Assembly (NCBI GenBank): GCA_035772735.1
Contig: JASDFA010000003.1
Span: 158,403,001-158,467,000 of the forward strand
Direction of reading: 5' to 3'
DNA from: Datura wrightii
Taxonomy: Eukaryota > Streptophyta > Magnoliopsida > Solanales > Solanaceae
Length of the DNA: 64,000 nucleotides
Shown here piece by piece: positions 48,166 to 60,708 of the stretch. Under the pieces are notes generated by a model. It saw only the letters and a list, made by a program, of their open reading frames with translations, ran no database searches and had not been told where the DNA came from. Both the position numbers and the translations under genes were made by a program. The stretch's first letter is position 1. Every line of letters begins with the position of its first letter.

Positions 48166-49529
48166 ATCATGTTATTAATCATATAATTTTTGAATATTTA
48201 ATTTATCTAATTCAATTTAACGTTTGAAAATTAATTAAATTTATTCTGAAGAAATAAAAAAATACGGAGAAAGTAATTTGTATTAAGAAAATGCACATAT
48301 GTTTATATTTAGCCTCCTTTTGATCTTCTTCACGGGAGACTATAAGGTCATTTTGACTTATATAAACAAGAAAAGTTTGGACTTGTTATAGTTTGTTTGA
48401 AATGGTCCCCAGAAAAACAAGAAAGCTAATTAACATCCACAAATTCCGCCGTGACCAATGGCCGTCCATAGTTGCTATTTGCTGGCAACTTTGTCGATGC
48501 CACGTTTTCAATTTCTTATTATCTATTTAATATACTTTACTACCAAAAATAAGAAAAAGTCCTCCTAACAAACTTTTTAGGGGTCGTTTGATTTGTGGGT
48601 AAGTTAAAGTAGCGATTAGTTATGTTCATCATATAATTTTTAAAGGATTGAGGGATTATTGGGTTATTTTTGTTAATTTTTTTTTTTTGAGATAATTAAT
48701 TTTGGTATTATTATTTCATTCTCTGTCTGGGATAATTTATTTGATACAAAACACTAATCTAAATATTTTATTCATCCTATTGATGTGATATAGTTTGACT
48801 GAGTGCAGAGTTTAAGCAAAATACGGAGAGACTTTGCTAATATATCAAAACTATCCTTAAAATAAATAAATTTTTAAATAAAAGGGTACACCTTTTATGA
48901 ATTTTTTTCCAAATATGTGTGGCCCAATATGGATAAATGTTACATAATATCATTAAATATTTGCCAAATAAAAAAATATATTATTCTTTTGGACTGATCA
49001 GAAAAAGTGTCATATAAAAAAAAATCAAATAAGAGAAAAAAGTAGTCCCTCCGTTCTTTTATAATTGTTAGGTATACTAAAAATAGTTGTTCTAAAATAA
49101 TTGTTAGTTTCAAAATTCAAGAAATAATTGATCACGTTTCCTCTAACTTTACCCTTAGTACTTAAGTCACTTTAGAATGTGAAATGAATTATTATTGTAT
49201 TTTTTTAAAAATATTTATCAATTAATAGGTTTATATTAGTCAAATTGCAACCCCTAATATTTTTTTCTCAAAGAATGTGTAAACCTTAACTTAGCAAGTA
49301 AAAAAAAATGAACGAAGTATTAAATTTTTATTTCAACATTATCTATGCTTATCCAACCCACCAAGTGATCCTTTATAATTGAAATAAAATAATTTCAACT
49401 AGTAATAAATAAATAATACTAATATATATATTGCCTTTATACCAGAAAGTATAAACCAAAGAACAATGAACAACAACTTCTGCCAAAAATATATACAGAC
49501 TGTCCAAACATTATCATGTTAGAATCTAA

Positions 49530-49572
<43 letters not shown>

Positions 49573-51179
49573 GAATAAGGCATCTGACTAAATAAATTTA
49601 ACAAAAGAAAAAAGATTAGTTATCTGCCTCTATTTAATTTTGTATAAGCTATATATCCCTCTGGAAAAAAAAAAGAACATAAAGAAGTGGTCCTCTAACT
49701 AATAAATAAAGAGAGACTATTTTAAAAAATAAATAACTCGTGCCACCACCCATGTTTTAGCTCTAAATTCGAAAGAGTTTAACAATTTTGATTTAAATTT
49801 TATATTTATATTAAAAATTTATTTAATATATATAGATAATTTTTTTTAAAATTTACTAAACAAAAATAATTATAATCTTAATTCATAAATTAAAAATTTT
49901 CGACTCCGTTGCTGCTTTTCAAGGAAGCAGTTGGTTCCTTGCATTTATATGTATAATATATTAGGTAGAAAAGAATTTCTAAGAAGTTAGTTGAGTAAAG
50001 GCCATTCGAGGCAACCTTATTACATGGAAAATGGCCAGGATAAAATTATTTTTGTATTTAAACTAATATTTAGATAAAGTTAGATAACTTTTCTGACCAA
50101 TTATTAGTGAAATTATCCCGTTTTCGTTGCAACATGATATACTTTTCTCGAATAGTTTGGTAGCTTGTTAGAGTTATGTAAGTATTAGTAATATGTAAAT
50201 TTTTAATGTATTATTTATTTCATCTTTTATTCTATATAAAATGATAAATAGATTCCCTTATAATTTATACAAATATTAGTTATACAGGTTTTTAAATTGT
50301 AAATTAAACACAATATTAATTTTATATATAAATAACTTATCTCTTAACCAGCTACCAAATATGATATTATTTATACAGAATTCAATATCTACGTAAAAGT
50401 AATATCTAAACCAACTACTAAACAACTCTTAAAGTATGTATTTTTTTAACAGTCATGAAAGAAAAATAACAAAAAAAAAGAAGAAGATAAATGAAGTGAC
50501 ATTCTTGACTGAAAGAGAAAATTGTTTCCATTTACAAGTCATTGATGGGGGTCTTCAGCAACCACTTTACCAGCAGCAAATAGACAGATGCTGAGGAGGG
50601 TATCAAATGATGTTACTAACGAATAGATTTATGAGGGATTATGTTCTATTGGTAATTACGAAGCATTGAAAATTGATGGCTATAATATTATATTTTTTAA
50701 AAATCCTGCCCTAACGTAAAGAATGAGGTATGTTGGCTGTTAAGGATTTTTATTCCCCCACTTCTGCTTGTCATGATCGTTTTTGAAATAAAATCGTCGT
50801 TTAATTTTGGGAAAAAAATTTTAAGAAACCTTTTTAAAAAGTAATTAATATTAAAAAGAAATTTTTATTAAAAAATCAAAATTTGGGTAAGGATTGAAAC
50901 TAAATTCTTAACAAGTTGTTAGACACTTAAAAATTTTCATAAACGTAGGTCCCAATGGATTTAAATTTTTTCGGTTTTTATAAATAAATATTCTATTATA
51001 TTTGCGATTGAAGAAGCTTGAATAATTAACCACAACTGTGGAGGGCCAAAATTAGGTATCAACAACTGTCCTTTTCTTTGGTCAGAGATGATGAAAAGAA
51101 GGCATGGATAAAGAAAATTGATGACTCCAATTTTGTTCGACCATCCAAATTCTACTTTAGAAAATGACGAAATTTAAAG
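48166..51179. other. AT-rich intergenic DNA with small MITE-like pieces
   Basis: No gene seen. 48589-48760 begins GGGGTCGTTTGATTTG, a form common at MITE ends. A pure (AT)n run of about 18 units lies at 49533-49568. The Stowaway-like element is listed separately. Confidence 0.4.
49043..49322. mobile_element. Stowaway-like MITE
   Basis: Left end TAGTCCCTCCGTTCTTTTA and right end AATGAACGAAGTATTA are imperfectly inverted and bounded by TA. Inside are repeats of ATTGTTAG. Size (about 280 bp) and CTCCCTCCGTTC-like termini fit Stowaway, a Tc1/Mariner MITE. Confidence 0.65.
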
Positions 51180-51480
51180 AAATCATAGTCGAACCCCAGT
51201 ATCGGATTTCCTACATATGTCAGGTTGCATGAGAATTTAGGCCACCTGTAGTTTAAAATGCTTGATTTTATGCACGATTTTTAAAGATTTCAAAGCTTGT
51301 CCCAGTGTGGGACTATATAGAGACTAGAAGCTTAGGAATATGATGAGTAGAGAATCCTTGGAATACAGTCAAAATTTCAACAGCGAGCTAGCCTACATAT
51401 CCCTGAATGGGAATCAGGCTTCCTATAGTTCGACTTAATTGGTTGAAAATGCATCTCTTATGCTAAAGTAACCTTTATAG
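51180..51480. repeat. Diverged direct repeats, possible retroelement UTR
   Basis: Two related units, CCTACATATGTCAGG..CCACCTGTAGTTTAAAATGC at about 51210 and CCTACATATCCCTGAATGGG..CTATAGTTCGAC at about 51390. I have a weak impression of a Tat/Ogre-type untranslated region; this is inference. Confidence 0.3.
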
Positions 51481-52030
51481 CTCAAAATGAATGACAGAAT
51501 AATCTGAATATGGAAAAAAGCTTGCAACTTCTCAACTATAATTATGACGCGTTTGACACCCATAAGTAAGATTTTACACGTACATAATTTTTTAAACTCT
51601 AGGTGCCTATCACTTGAACGTGAAAAACAAGGATAGTGCTCCAAGGTGAGTTCAGAGAGTACCCTAGATGCGAAACTGAAAAAGTAAAACAAATCGAATA
51701 ACTCAAATGCCTTTTCATGGGGGTATGGTTCGACGGTGGTGAAAGTCAATCCTCAATTTGTATCTAAAAAGTTTGATATTCTTCTTCAGTACCATGCCCA
51801 GTTTGTTGCTAGAAAAGAGTTCCACGTTGCTCTACATGCACTTGGATCCTCATATAAAATAATATCTGGAGATTTCGTTAGATATCAGTATCTTGTGTTC
51901 TTTTGAACACTCTGGGGATTCCATCCTCTTGGGATAATATGAGAATAAATACTGATAGCCTTTATAGATGATTGATGTCATCTTCAGCGGATGATCTTGA
52001 CATTTTAGCAAAATAAAAACAGGCTCATTG
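51481..52030. other. Unassigned sequence before the 45-bp minisatellite
   Basis: Higher GC than the surroundings, without a clear gene. It may be part of the same retroelement as the minisatellite. Confidence 0.35.
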
Positions 52031-52819
52031 GTGTGACAAATAATAGGTTTTTACGGTAATGACCGTTGTCCTTCACCGGTATTTGACATAATGAGTGCAT
52101 ATGATGAAAGTCGTTCTCCATCGGTATTCGACGTACGTGATGAGTGCATATGAATGAGTGTCTTCCTTCACTGATATTCAATATGATGAATGCATATGAT
52201 GAATATCGTCCTCCAATGGTATTCGACGTGATGAACGCATATGATGAACGTCGCTCTCCATTCATCTTCGACGTGATGGTCCATCGGTAGCACAATGCTG
52301 GGCATTTTCGGCAATGAACATCATCCTCCATCAGAATTCGACATGATCCCTTTGGCCTTTACGGCAATGAACATCGTCCTCCATCAGTATATTCGACGTA
52401 ATAAATAAATATGGTGAATGTCGTCCTCTACCGATATTGGACATTATGTATAAATATGATGAACATCTTCCTTCACCGATATTCAATGTAATGGTCTGTC
52501 GGTAGGACAATGCTAGGCCTTTTCGGCAATGAACATCATCCTCCATCGGTATTCTATGTGATTATAGGTACCTTTGGTCTTTATGGCGATGAACATCATC
52601 CTCCACCAATATCTGACGTGATGAATAAATATGATAAACGTCGTCCTCCACTGGTATTCGACAATATGAATAAATATGATAAATGTCGTCTTCCACCGGT
52701 ATTCGATGTGATGAGTGCATATAAATTAACGTTGTTCTCCACTAGTATTCGATGTGATGAATGCATATGAATTAACGTCGTCCTCCATTGGTATTCGATG
52801 TTATGAATAAATATGACCC
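52031..52819. repeat. 45-bp minisatellite with higher-order structure
   Basis: About 14-15 monomers with the core TCCTCCACCGGTATTCGACG then TGATGAATAAATATGATGAAC. Most monomers are 45 bases, a multiple of three, so frames stay open on both strands. Longer monomers (53-70 bases) carry TCGGTAGGACAATGCTGGGC and TTTTCGGCAATGAAC; they occur at about 52284 and 52499, giving a higher-order period of about 215. The array abuts a family A copia tail. Confidence 0.85.
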
Positions 52820-52834
52820 TTATCCAAGACAAAA

Positions 52835-53162
52835 GGAACATTTAAGGCAACCAAAATACGTACTATTAGATATGTATACTCTTTTTCCTCTCTAAAATTC
52901 TTTTCATTGAGTTTTTTCTAGTAAGATTTTAATGAGACAAATTATCTATCAAATATATATTCAAGGGGAAGTATTATAAATGTATTTGTATTATAGTGAA
53001 TGTCTATCTTATTTCTTTAAAAAAAAAGGTTAGGGTTAGTTTTTTTCTATAAATAAATAAGTTCTCATTCATTGTATTTCATCCCTCAAGAAAAATAAAA
53101 AGTCTTCTTTCTTCTCTCTTTTTCTATAATATTCTTCTTCTTACTTTATTATTTTCATAACA
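52835..53162 (+). mobile_element. Tail of a family A copia: 3' UTR and LTR
   Basis: 52835-52971 matches the segment before the LTR of the 37657 copy (ATTAGATATGTATACTCTTT, TTCTAGTAAGATTTTAA). The LTR 52972-53162 reads TATTATAAATGTATTTG to TTTTCATAACA, shortened against the other copies. The upstream coding region is absent; the minisatellite takes its place. Confidence 0.75.
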
Positions 53163-54959
53163 CAATTAAATTAATTTAATATTTAAAAAATAAATCGACT
53201 CAAATCGAATCATAACCACTCACACGATTAATAGTAACTCTAAGACACATTTTCACTCTTTTTTTTCTTTTTTCTTTTTTACAACAAAATCTTGTTATGG
53301 ACCTACCATTAGGAAGTAGTGGCTCAAGTTAGGACCCCAATTGTCAAATTGACAAATGAGAAACTTCTCCAGCTATCTTCCAATTCCTCCAGATTCCACC
53401 AAGGAACAAAGTCTATAACAGAAAACCAATGACTTCCAATCCCCAAAATATGAATAAAAAAATAAAATTGGATTCAATCATTTGCTAAAAGATGATTTTA
53501 AAAAATAGAGTTTTGGTTATATCTTTACAGCTTCTTATTAGCTAACAATGAACCATCAAATATTCTACTTCCAACTGTATTCTTTTGTTTTTTTCCTCTC
53601 CTTACCACATCTCTCTCTACCACTTGCCTTACAACTAATATTATAGAATTCTTTCTCTTGTTTTTTTTTTTAATTTACTTACATTATCTTCTTTTTTGCT
53701 ACTTTTCTTTTTTTACTTTGTAATGTAAAGACATATCGTAGTTTGCCGTGTGTATATTTTTTTTAGGTAATTTGCTTTCTTAATCAATTTTATGTAATGT
53801 AAAGACATATCGTAGGTGCAATAAAATTGGTTCTTATTTTATATTGTTAATGCATATCATTTGAGTGTTGTTGGGAATAGAACTAAAAGTGTTAGTAAAA
53901 ATTGAGTTTATGATTGTAGAAATTGAAGGTATAGCGTCGTTAGAATTTTTTTCAAAAGTCATATTTATCTTATATTAAATGTGATAGTTCAGTATTGTCC
54001 CTCTAATATATGTGGTAGTTCAAAAATACCCCTATAGTATACATCGGGTTAACATGGCACGGGATTGGGGGTTAGGTGACATTTATTTGGTTTTAAAAGA
54101 AGGAATTGTAATTTTTAATACCAAAATTGGGGTTCATATGCCAATTATAGAATACGTTTCATTTGGCTAACACAGGGTTAAGAACGAGATCCTTTTCTCT
54201 CTATCGAATATATTAGGGATATACTTGACCATTTACTTTTTTTTGTTTTGAAAAAAAATTAATTTGCTTAAAAGACTATTCCTTTCAACATAACATGTTT
54301 AAAATCACAACATTCAAGAAATTTTTTTAATATATTATGTATCCATAATTTAGATGATACAAAAAACAATTTTCTTTATATTCTTAAATTTTGTGTCTGA
54401 CAATGCGAAAACTCATGAAATGTATCGGAGGGAGTAAAATTGAAAATCTTACAATTTGCAGCAAGTGTGCTTATTGTTGGACAGCATACATCATGTGTGT
54501 GACACTGGTTGGGCACTATATAACTTGAAAAAATTATAGGAAATATAATCCAATCACAAAGTTAAACGTGGAAATAGACAAGAAAGATGAAATTTTAAAA
54601 CCTAGTTGGGAGTGTCACTACAAATTAACAAAAGAATTTGGTTCACAAAGCATTTATATTTTTGATAAATACTTTTATTTGGTTCTTTTACATATGATTT
54701 TCCTACTAACGAATTAAAAATTTATGTGCTCCTATTTAATTTTAGAGTATATTTCTTTTTAGTTACATTTTGTTTTGATGTAGAAAAATTAGAAAAAATT
54801 ATGCCCATCTTTTTAGAGAAAATATTTATATAATGTAGCTTATATTTTAAGTTTATTATCCGATTTACCTTCATTTTAAACGATCAAAATTATTGCAAAA
54901 ATCTCCTCTCATCAACCTTAGGATCGTCATCACCCATCTATATATATATATATATATAT
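53163..54959. other. AT-rich intergenic DNA
   Basis: No gene seen. GTAATGTAAAGACATATCGT occurs twice (about 53720 and 53795). CGGAGGGAGTA near 54430 looks like one end of a Stowaway MITE whose partner I could not find. A (TA)n run lies at 54938-54959. Confidence 0.4.
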
Positions 54960-55322
54960 TAATAGAAAATTTTGTTAGTTATGTCATATAGTTTTCATTC
55001 CGGGCTATGCCATTCAATTTCTTCTTGACATTGATAATCTTTCTCACCATCCAAGAAGCTTGGTAACAATAAGCTTCCCATATCGTCCCGTGCTTTATAT
55101 AACATGTGTGCACCTAGATTACTTACAATTTGTTCTTTTTAGCTCTCAAATTTCACAACATCTTGCATAAAACGGCTTTATTCCATTGTGTAAGTTCAGT
55201 AAATTTAGCTCTTCAGCAACTTTGGGATAGAACAATTTCTCCCAGGTTATTAGCGCTTTCTTAAACAAGTTAGTGCTACCTGTCTATAGATACTTCCTAC
55301 AAATAGACTCTATTAGGTGTAT
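54960..55322 (-). pseudogene. L1 LINE, zinc-finger RT tail (continues from 63370)
   Basis: Minus-strand reading: HLIESICRKYL, a stop where Trp is expected, then TGSTNLFKKALITWEKLFYP, EELNLLNLHN, and near 55010 words like the end of this region (TKLLGW, RLSMSRRN). These are the conserved post-RT phrases of plant L1 elements. They join directly in sense to the RT at 63370-64000 once the copia insertion is removed. Confidence 0.7.
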
Positions 55323-55596
55323 TATTAACTATCTTATTTTCTGGTTACTTTCACTAGCTCATAGGATGTTATTTTAATTATATCTTGTTACTAGTTTGCT
55401 CTAGTTTGAATAAGTCTTCTTATGTTTGGAGCATATTTAGGAGTAGTTATTAGTTCCTATTATCAGAGAGCTTCTTTAACATATAGTGGCCTGTTAGCTT
55501 AAGTTAGTTATACATTATGTATCTAAAAGCTTGCTGCTAGATTTAATAAAACTATTATTTGACCTCCTTTCTCATCTTCTCATCTAAATCTTTATA
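55323..55596 (+). repeat. 5' LTR of the nested copia
   Basis: About 274 bp, matching 63096-63364 over nearly its whole length (TTATTTTCTGGTTACTTTCA to CTCATCTAAATCTTTATA). Its TATT start and TATA end are not the canonical TG and CA. Confidence 0.75.
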
Positions 55597-55608
55597 TGGT
55601 ATCAGAGC
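55597..55608 (+). other. Primer binding site of the nested copia
   Basis: TGGTATCAGAGC directly follows the LTR. Confidence 0.85.
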
Positions 55609-55661
55609 TCCCATAAGCTCCACCGAGTTAGATCCATTCATTCTCCTTAAGATTTCTCATC

Positions 55662-56608
55662 TATGGCTCCAATTATTGATGCTACTGCTGCCAACAGTTC
55701 TGCAATTTTTGTCACCACTCATGTGGTATAATTTAATCATGTTGTCCAGTTGCCTGTTAAACTACAAGGTAACCTCAATTTCTCAACATGGAAAGCACAA
55801 CTTGTAATGCTACTAAATGAGTATTAACTCATGGGACATCTTGATGGAACCACAATTGCTCCATGACTTACTATTACCCAAAATGATGTTATTGTATCAA
55901 ATCTCGATTATCAGACTTGGTTCTCTCAAGATTAATTGATCCAACAAGTAATGATAGCATCGGTGGATCCTATGATTGCTCCAATTGTTGCTGCAACACC
56001 ATCTGCTAACAAAGCATGAGAACTCCTTCACACAGCTTATGCTAGCAAAAGTCATAGTCGTATCTTTAGCTTGCGATCAAATCCAAAACATCAAGAAGGC
56101 TTCTAAAATCAATGCAGAATTCTTATAGGAGGTCGTTCTCTCTTAGATGCTCTCAAAGTTATTGGTTCACCTGTCAATGACGATGAACTTATTTTCAAAA
56201 TTCTAAGTGGTTTTAGCCTTGAGAACCGTGAACTCTGTTGTGATATGCGCATGAGACTCTTCTTTGAGCTTTGAAGAATTATTTCACAAGCTGATAGACC
56301 ATGATCTTTTCCTTAAACATCAAGATATGAAAAAACCATCCTCTTTTATCATAACTGTTGTTGCCCAAAAGTCCAACACGCCTCCGCAATTCAACAGGAA
56401 CAATCCTTACTTAAGCAATCAGCCATGGAAACCATCTCAGTCTCGATAATGGAATTCCAACAATCAGCAAAATAGGAGACAATTTAAGCAATCTGTCAAA
56501 TGTCAATTGTGCCAAAAATTTCATCACACGACAGATGTTTGTCGCTCCAAGTCGCATAATCACTTTGAAGCTAAGGCTAACTTTACAATCTGGCCTGCAA
56601 TTGTCTAG
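55662..56608 (+). pseudogene. Copia gag with stops
   Basis: Starts MAPIIDATAANSSAIFVTTH; then LQGNLNFSTWKAQLVMLLNE (gag_2 start), a stop, LMGHLDGTTIAP, later SPVNDDELIFKILSG. A CCHC-type zinc knuckle (VKCQLCQKFHHTTDVCRS) lies near 56500. At least seven in-frame stops are present. It is interrupted at 56609-56613, the target site of the Ty3 insertion, just before protease. Confidence 0.75.
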
Positions 56609-59022
56609 AAACTTGTCACGCCCTGCCTTGGGGGATATGACTGGCACCTGGTGCCCTAGTAGGACCTAGACTGCTATCTGGTGAGCCTAAGCACATCTGG
56701 TGCCTGGCTGGCTCTAACTCAAATTTCTGGAAACAAAGGGCTATATAACGGCTGTAAACACAGCCTCCGGCCAATTGGCCTATATCCACCTGTACCTGTA
56801 AAACAGCTAACCAGAAACATACTACTATAGGGGAAACCTATGCGGGCCGACAAGGCCACCATACTGTCTAGTTCTCTGTAACTCAACAATAGCATGCTAA
56901 ATAATTACGTGACCGGCAAGGTCACCACTACTGACTGGTTATGGCCACACACGGCCAACAGGAACTGTAATACTAAATAACTATAACAAACCGCACGGCC
57001 TCACGCGACCGGCTCAACTGACCACAGGGAAATATATACAGACTACAAGCCTCTAGGAATAACAATAGAAATGATCGGGACAGGGCCCCGACCTACCCGT
57101 ACTGTACAAAAAGGAAAGGAGCTACACCTCTGGAAATCAGACTCCGGATGACAGGAGCTGAATACTCAATAGCTGGCTGGAATCACGAGGGATCGCCTCC
57201 TCGTCTATGGGTACCTGCAGGCAAGTAATGCAGCGCCTCACTGGGCGTCCGTACCACTGGTACTGAGTATGCAAAGCAACTGAAATAATACAACTGGAAA
57301 CAACTGAATATAGATAGCATAACTAGCATTTCTGTATAGCAGGAGATAGCTGAATCTGAAGAAGCTGATATGAACTGAATCAAGCTTTCTGTACTGATAA
57401 GGCAGAGGCGTACCTGTAGACGCGACGGCCTGCTATCTAGTAGCTAGTATATAGCACATAAATAGATATACAAGTAGCAAGCAAGAGCCAATACCAACCC
57501 CTATAAGCCGGATGGCGCCAAGCAAGCAAACAATCTATATACCCCTACCCGGGTCAAAACCAACCAAAAATAAGTCACTCCACTCATCTACTCACTTCGG
57601 AGCTCCTCTACCGGCCCCCTGGGTCTCCGGCTCGGGCCATAGCCTCCGATATAAATAACCGTGTCTGAGTCCGGAGGACTCCTGTGTAGACAGTAACAGA
57701 TAGGGTCTGGATCCCCGGACACACTCTACGGGGCTATCTGAAACCGGAGCTACACCTGCAATAACTGAATGTACAGACAGTAACAGATAGGGTCTGATTC
57801 CCTGGACACTGCTCAACAGGGCTATCTGATACCGGAGCTGTACCTATAATGCTGATCAGACTGCTATGGGGAAAGTTTCATCCCATCTTCGTCCAAGCTG
57901 GGGATGCATTCCACTCCTTGGAGTGACGCAAAACCCACCCGCTCAGTGGGTGACACGATTACCAACCCAGGGGCGGCGAGGACGCTCAATAAGGTGCCCT
58001 CACGCCACATCAAGTCTCAACAAACAATAGCACATATAAATAGCAAGCATGTATAACTGAAAAAGACTATCTGAAATCTGATTTCTTATTCTGATCTCTT
58101 TCTGTATTACACTGACTCTTTACTAATTATACTGATTCTGAAATCTCTGTTTAACTGTATGGCTAATCTGTAGCCAGGATACTATCTGTCTGAATGGCTA
58201 ATCTGTAGCCATAAACGTCTGTCTATCTGATCTTTCTTTACTGACTTTTATTATGGAAATCTGTTTCTTTTTATTCTTACAACATGCTTGCTAATCACAT
58301 AATAGGCTATACTGAATCTAATACTGAGTTATACTAAGTCTGAAATAATATCTCGCTGTCTGACACTAATTTACTGACTTTTATTCTGCATATGGTATAA
58401 TAACTCGGACATGCTTACTGAATTCACATTGGGATAATACTCGACTTTTGAAACTTTCTTCTGGAATTTACTCTATTTTACTATGCTAGAATTACTAACT
58501 TGCCGAGGAAACTAGCTTTACATACCTTAACCTCGAGTTACCCGACTGTCGGACGAGGCTCGGTCAGTACTCCAGCTATTTCTCCCAACTGCATTCATAT
58601 ATACGTCAATTAATACTAAATATAGCTTTATCCTGAAGAACAACGTCACTTTCGATATAATTATAGCCTAAACTTAGGCTTATCGAAAGACGGTCGAAAA
58701 CTCGCTATTTTTCAGAAATCCATAAGGGAGAAGTATTCACTTCACAACTAGGAGCACATAGGCACTAGTTTGGAGCAATTCTACTTACCTTAGCCCGATA
58801 GCTCGATGATTCGTCGGTCGTATTTCGTGAAACTAAATCCGTAGGAATGCTCTCTGTTGCTAAATACCTCAGTACCTGAGGTTAATTTGGGTTTGGACTA
58901 CGTTTGGCAGCGTAATCGGACGAAAATATATTTACCCTCTTCGTTCTTTTCTTTCTATGGTTTCTCCTCTCTGTTTTCACTGGAAATTTATAAGAATAAT
59001 TTATTTAAAACCAAACTGGGGC

Positions 59023-59030
59023 TTTATATA
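59023..59030 (-). promoter_or_regulatory. TATA box of the Ty3 LTR
   Basis: On the minus strand TATATAAA in AAGTATATAAAGC, about 20 bases after the GC-rich dyad. Confidence 0.6.
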
Positions 59031-59051
59031 CTTAGGCCTGGACAAGGCCAA

Positions 59052-59093
59052 CGTGTCACGGAGCCAACGTGGAGGCTCCACCTCCGTGACACG
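59052..59093 (-). promoter_or_regulatory. GC-rich dyad upstream of the Ty3 LTR TATA box
   Basis: CGTGTCACGGAG and CTCCGTGACACG facing each other across 18 bases. A copy with one interior substitution remains in the 5' stub at 60679-60720. It has the same arrangement as in LTR A and LTR B. Confidence 0.6.
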
Positions 59094-59257
59094 CTGCCAT
59101 CGCGGAGGGGCTCTGCCTCGGTTCCTCCCGCGATGGTTCGACAGGTTACTCATCCGGTATTTTCCTGGGCCTTTCTCTAGCACGTATGACTTCCAAATAT
59201 GCTTAACCAACGCACGAATAGGCCATCTAGGTGCCGGAAATCCTACGGGGTATAACA

Positions 59258-59270
59258 TTCTCCCCCCCTT
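59258..59270 (-). other. Polypurine tract of the Ty3 element
   Basis: On the minus strand AAGGGGGGGAGAA directly before the LTR start TGTTATACC. Confidence 0.85.
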
Positions 59271-59520
59271 AAGAACATTCGTCCTCGAATGTAAACTTCT
59301 ATCGAGAGGACTTCTCAACTCACTACCTAGGAAAATTTTGGCAGAGTTTCCCCTGTAATATGGACTATAGCAAAAACCTGAAATGCAGAAAAGACCAACA
59401 CAGGTACTGCACGCAATACTTTAAGATTCACTGGATAGCTAAACATCAATCTTTCTCATTTATATATATACAACCATAAGGTACTACATAAGTAATAATA
59501 CGAACATACCTGTCGTCTGG

Positions 59521-60708
59521 CTAAGCCTGGAATAGGTGAGGATATCTAGCTTTCATGTCTTTTTCAGCCTCCCACGTCATCTCCTCTCGGTTCCTGTTAC
59601 GCCACAATACCTTGACAGATGCAATATCCTTAGTTCTCAATCTACGAACCTGTCTGTCTAGGATGGCTACTGGAACCTCTTCATAGGCCAGCTCTTCTGT
59701 AACCTGGATATCCTGGACTGGGACTGCTCTGGATGGGTCTCCTATGCATTTCCTCAGCATAGACACATGAATGACCGGATGAACGGATTCTAGCTCTGGA
59801 GGTAAGTTCAACTCATATGCTACTCGGCCTATCCTTCGACGAATCTGATAAGGCCCCACAAACCTCGGACTGAGCTTACCCTTCTTGCCGAATCTCATCA
59901 CCCCTTTCATCGGAGATACTTTCAGTAATACCCAGTCATTCACATTAAACTCCAGGTCTCTGCGTCGCACATCAGCATATGATTTCTGGCGACTCTGTGA
60001 AGTCAATAGGCGTTCTCTGATAAGCTTTACTTTCTCTTTTGACTGCTGAACAATGTCTGACCCAATTATCGCTGATTCCCCTATTTCGAACCAGCCAACC
60101 GGAGATCTGCACTTTCGCCCGTATAAAGCCTCGAAAGGCGCCATCTGAATAGCCGAGTGATAGCTATTATTATAAGCAAATTCTATCAATGGCAGATGCT
60201 CATCCCAGCTACCACCAAAGTCTAGCACACACGCTCGCAGCATATCTTCGAGCGTCTGAATAGTGCGCTCAGCCTGTCCGTCTGTCTGAGGGTGGAATGC
60301 ATTGCTTAGATTAATCTGCGTTCCCAGACCCTTCTGGAATGATTGCCAAAATCTAGCCGTAAATTGTGCTCCTCTGTTTGAAATAATGGACACTGGTACT
60401 CCGTGCAACCTGACTATTTCTCGGATATACAACTCCCCATAGTCTTTGGCCGAGAAAGTAGTTCTTACTGGCAGGAAATGAGCTGATTTAGTCAATCTGT
60501 CAACTATTACCCATATAGAGTCATGTCTGTGTTTGGTACGGGGTAATCCTGCCACAAAATTCATATTTACTGCTTCCCATTTCCAGAGAGGCATAACTAT
60601 GTCCTGAGTTAACCCGCCTGGTTTCTGGTGTTCCGCCTTTACCTGTTGGCAGTTATACTTGGCCCTGGACAAGGCCAACGTGTCACGGAGCCAACGCGGA
60701 GGCTCCAC
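59521..60708 (-). pseudogene. Ty3 integrase with chromodomain, fused to LTR sequence
   Basis: 395 codons open. Residues 1-18 (MEPPRWLRDTLALSRAKY) come from LTR sequence, not integrase. True integrase starts at NCQQVKAEHQKPGG, the second half of the zinc finger. Then come NMNFVAGLP, VIVDRLTKSAHF, SIISNRGAQFT, FHPQTDGQAERT, a GPY/F-type module (FVGPYQIRRRIG) and a C-terminal chromodomain-like VAILDRQVRRLR..WEAEKDM. In the family the first two catalytic Asp lie in MDF and SDRG; here both are Asn (MNF, SNRG), while the Glu remains. Integrase joins element DNA to the host; this one should be inactive despite the open frame. Confidence 0.85.

Larger units (their letters stand above)
56614..59257 (-). 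repeat. 3' LTR of the Ty3 element (2644 bp)
   Basis: On the minus strand it runs from TGTTATACCCCGTAGG to GGGCGTGACA. GC is clearly higher than in neighbours. It contains an 88-bp tandem duplication at about 57685-57860 (GTAACAGATAGGGTCTG, then GGGCTATCTGA) and two copies of GGCTAATCTGTAGCCA near 58160-58215. Its first 217 bases match the 5' stub with 8 differences (about 3.7 percent). Confidence 0.85.

Noticed and set aside
52005..52841. Repeat protein encoded by the 45-bp minisatellite
   Set aside because: All frames are open because the unit is divisible by three; length variants break the frames and no promoter or domain is seen.
56700..58900. GC-rich region as a possible single-copy gene or promoter island
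   Set aside because: It is the body of the 2.6-kb Ty3 LTR, bounded by matching target duplications and an LTR partner.
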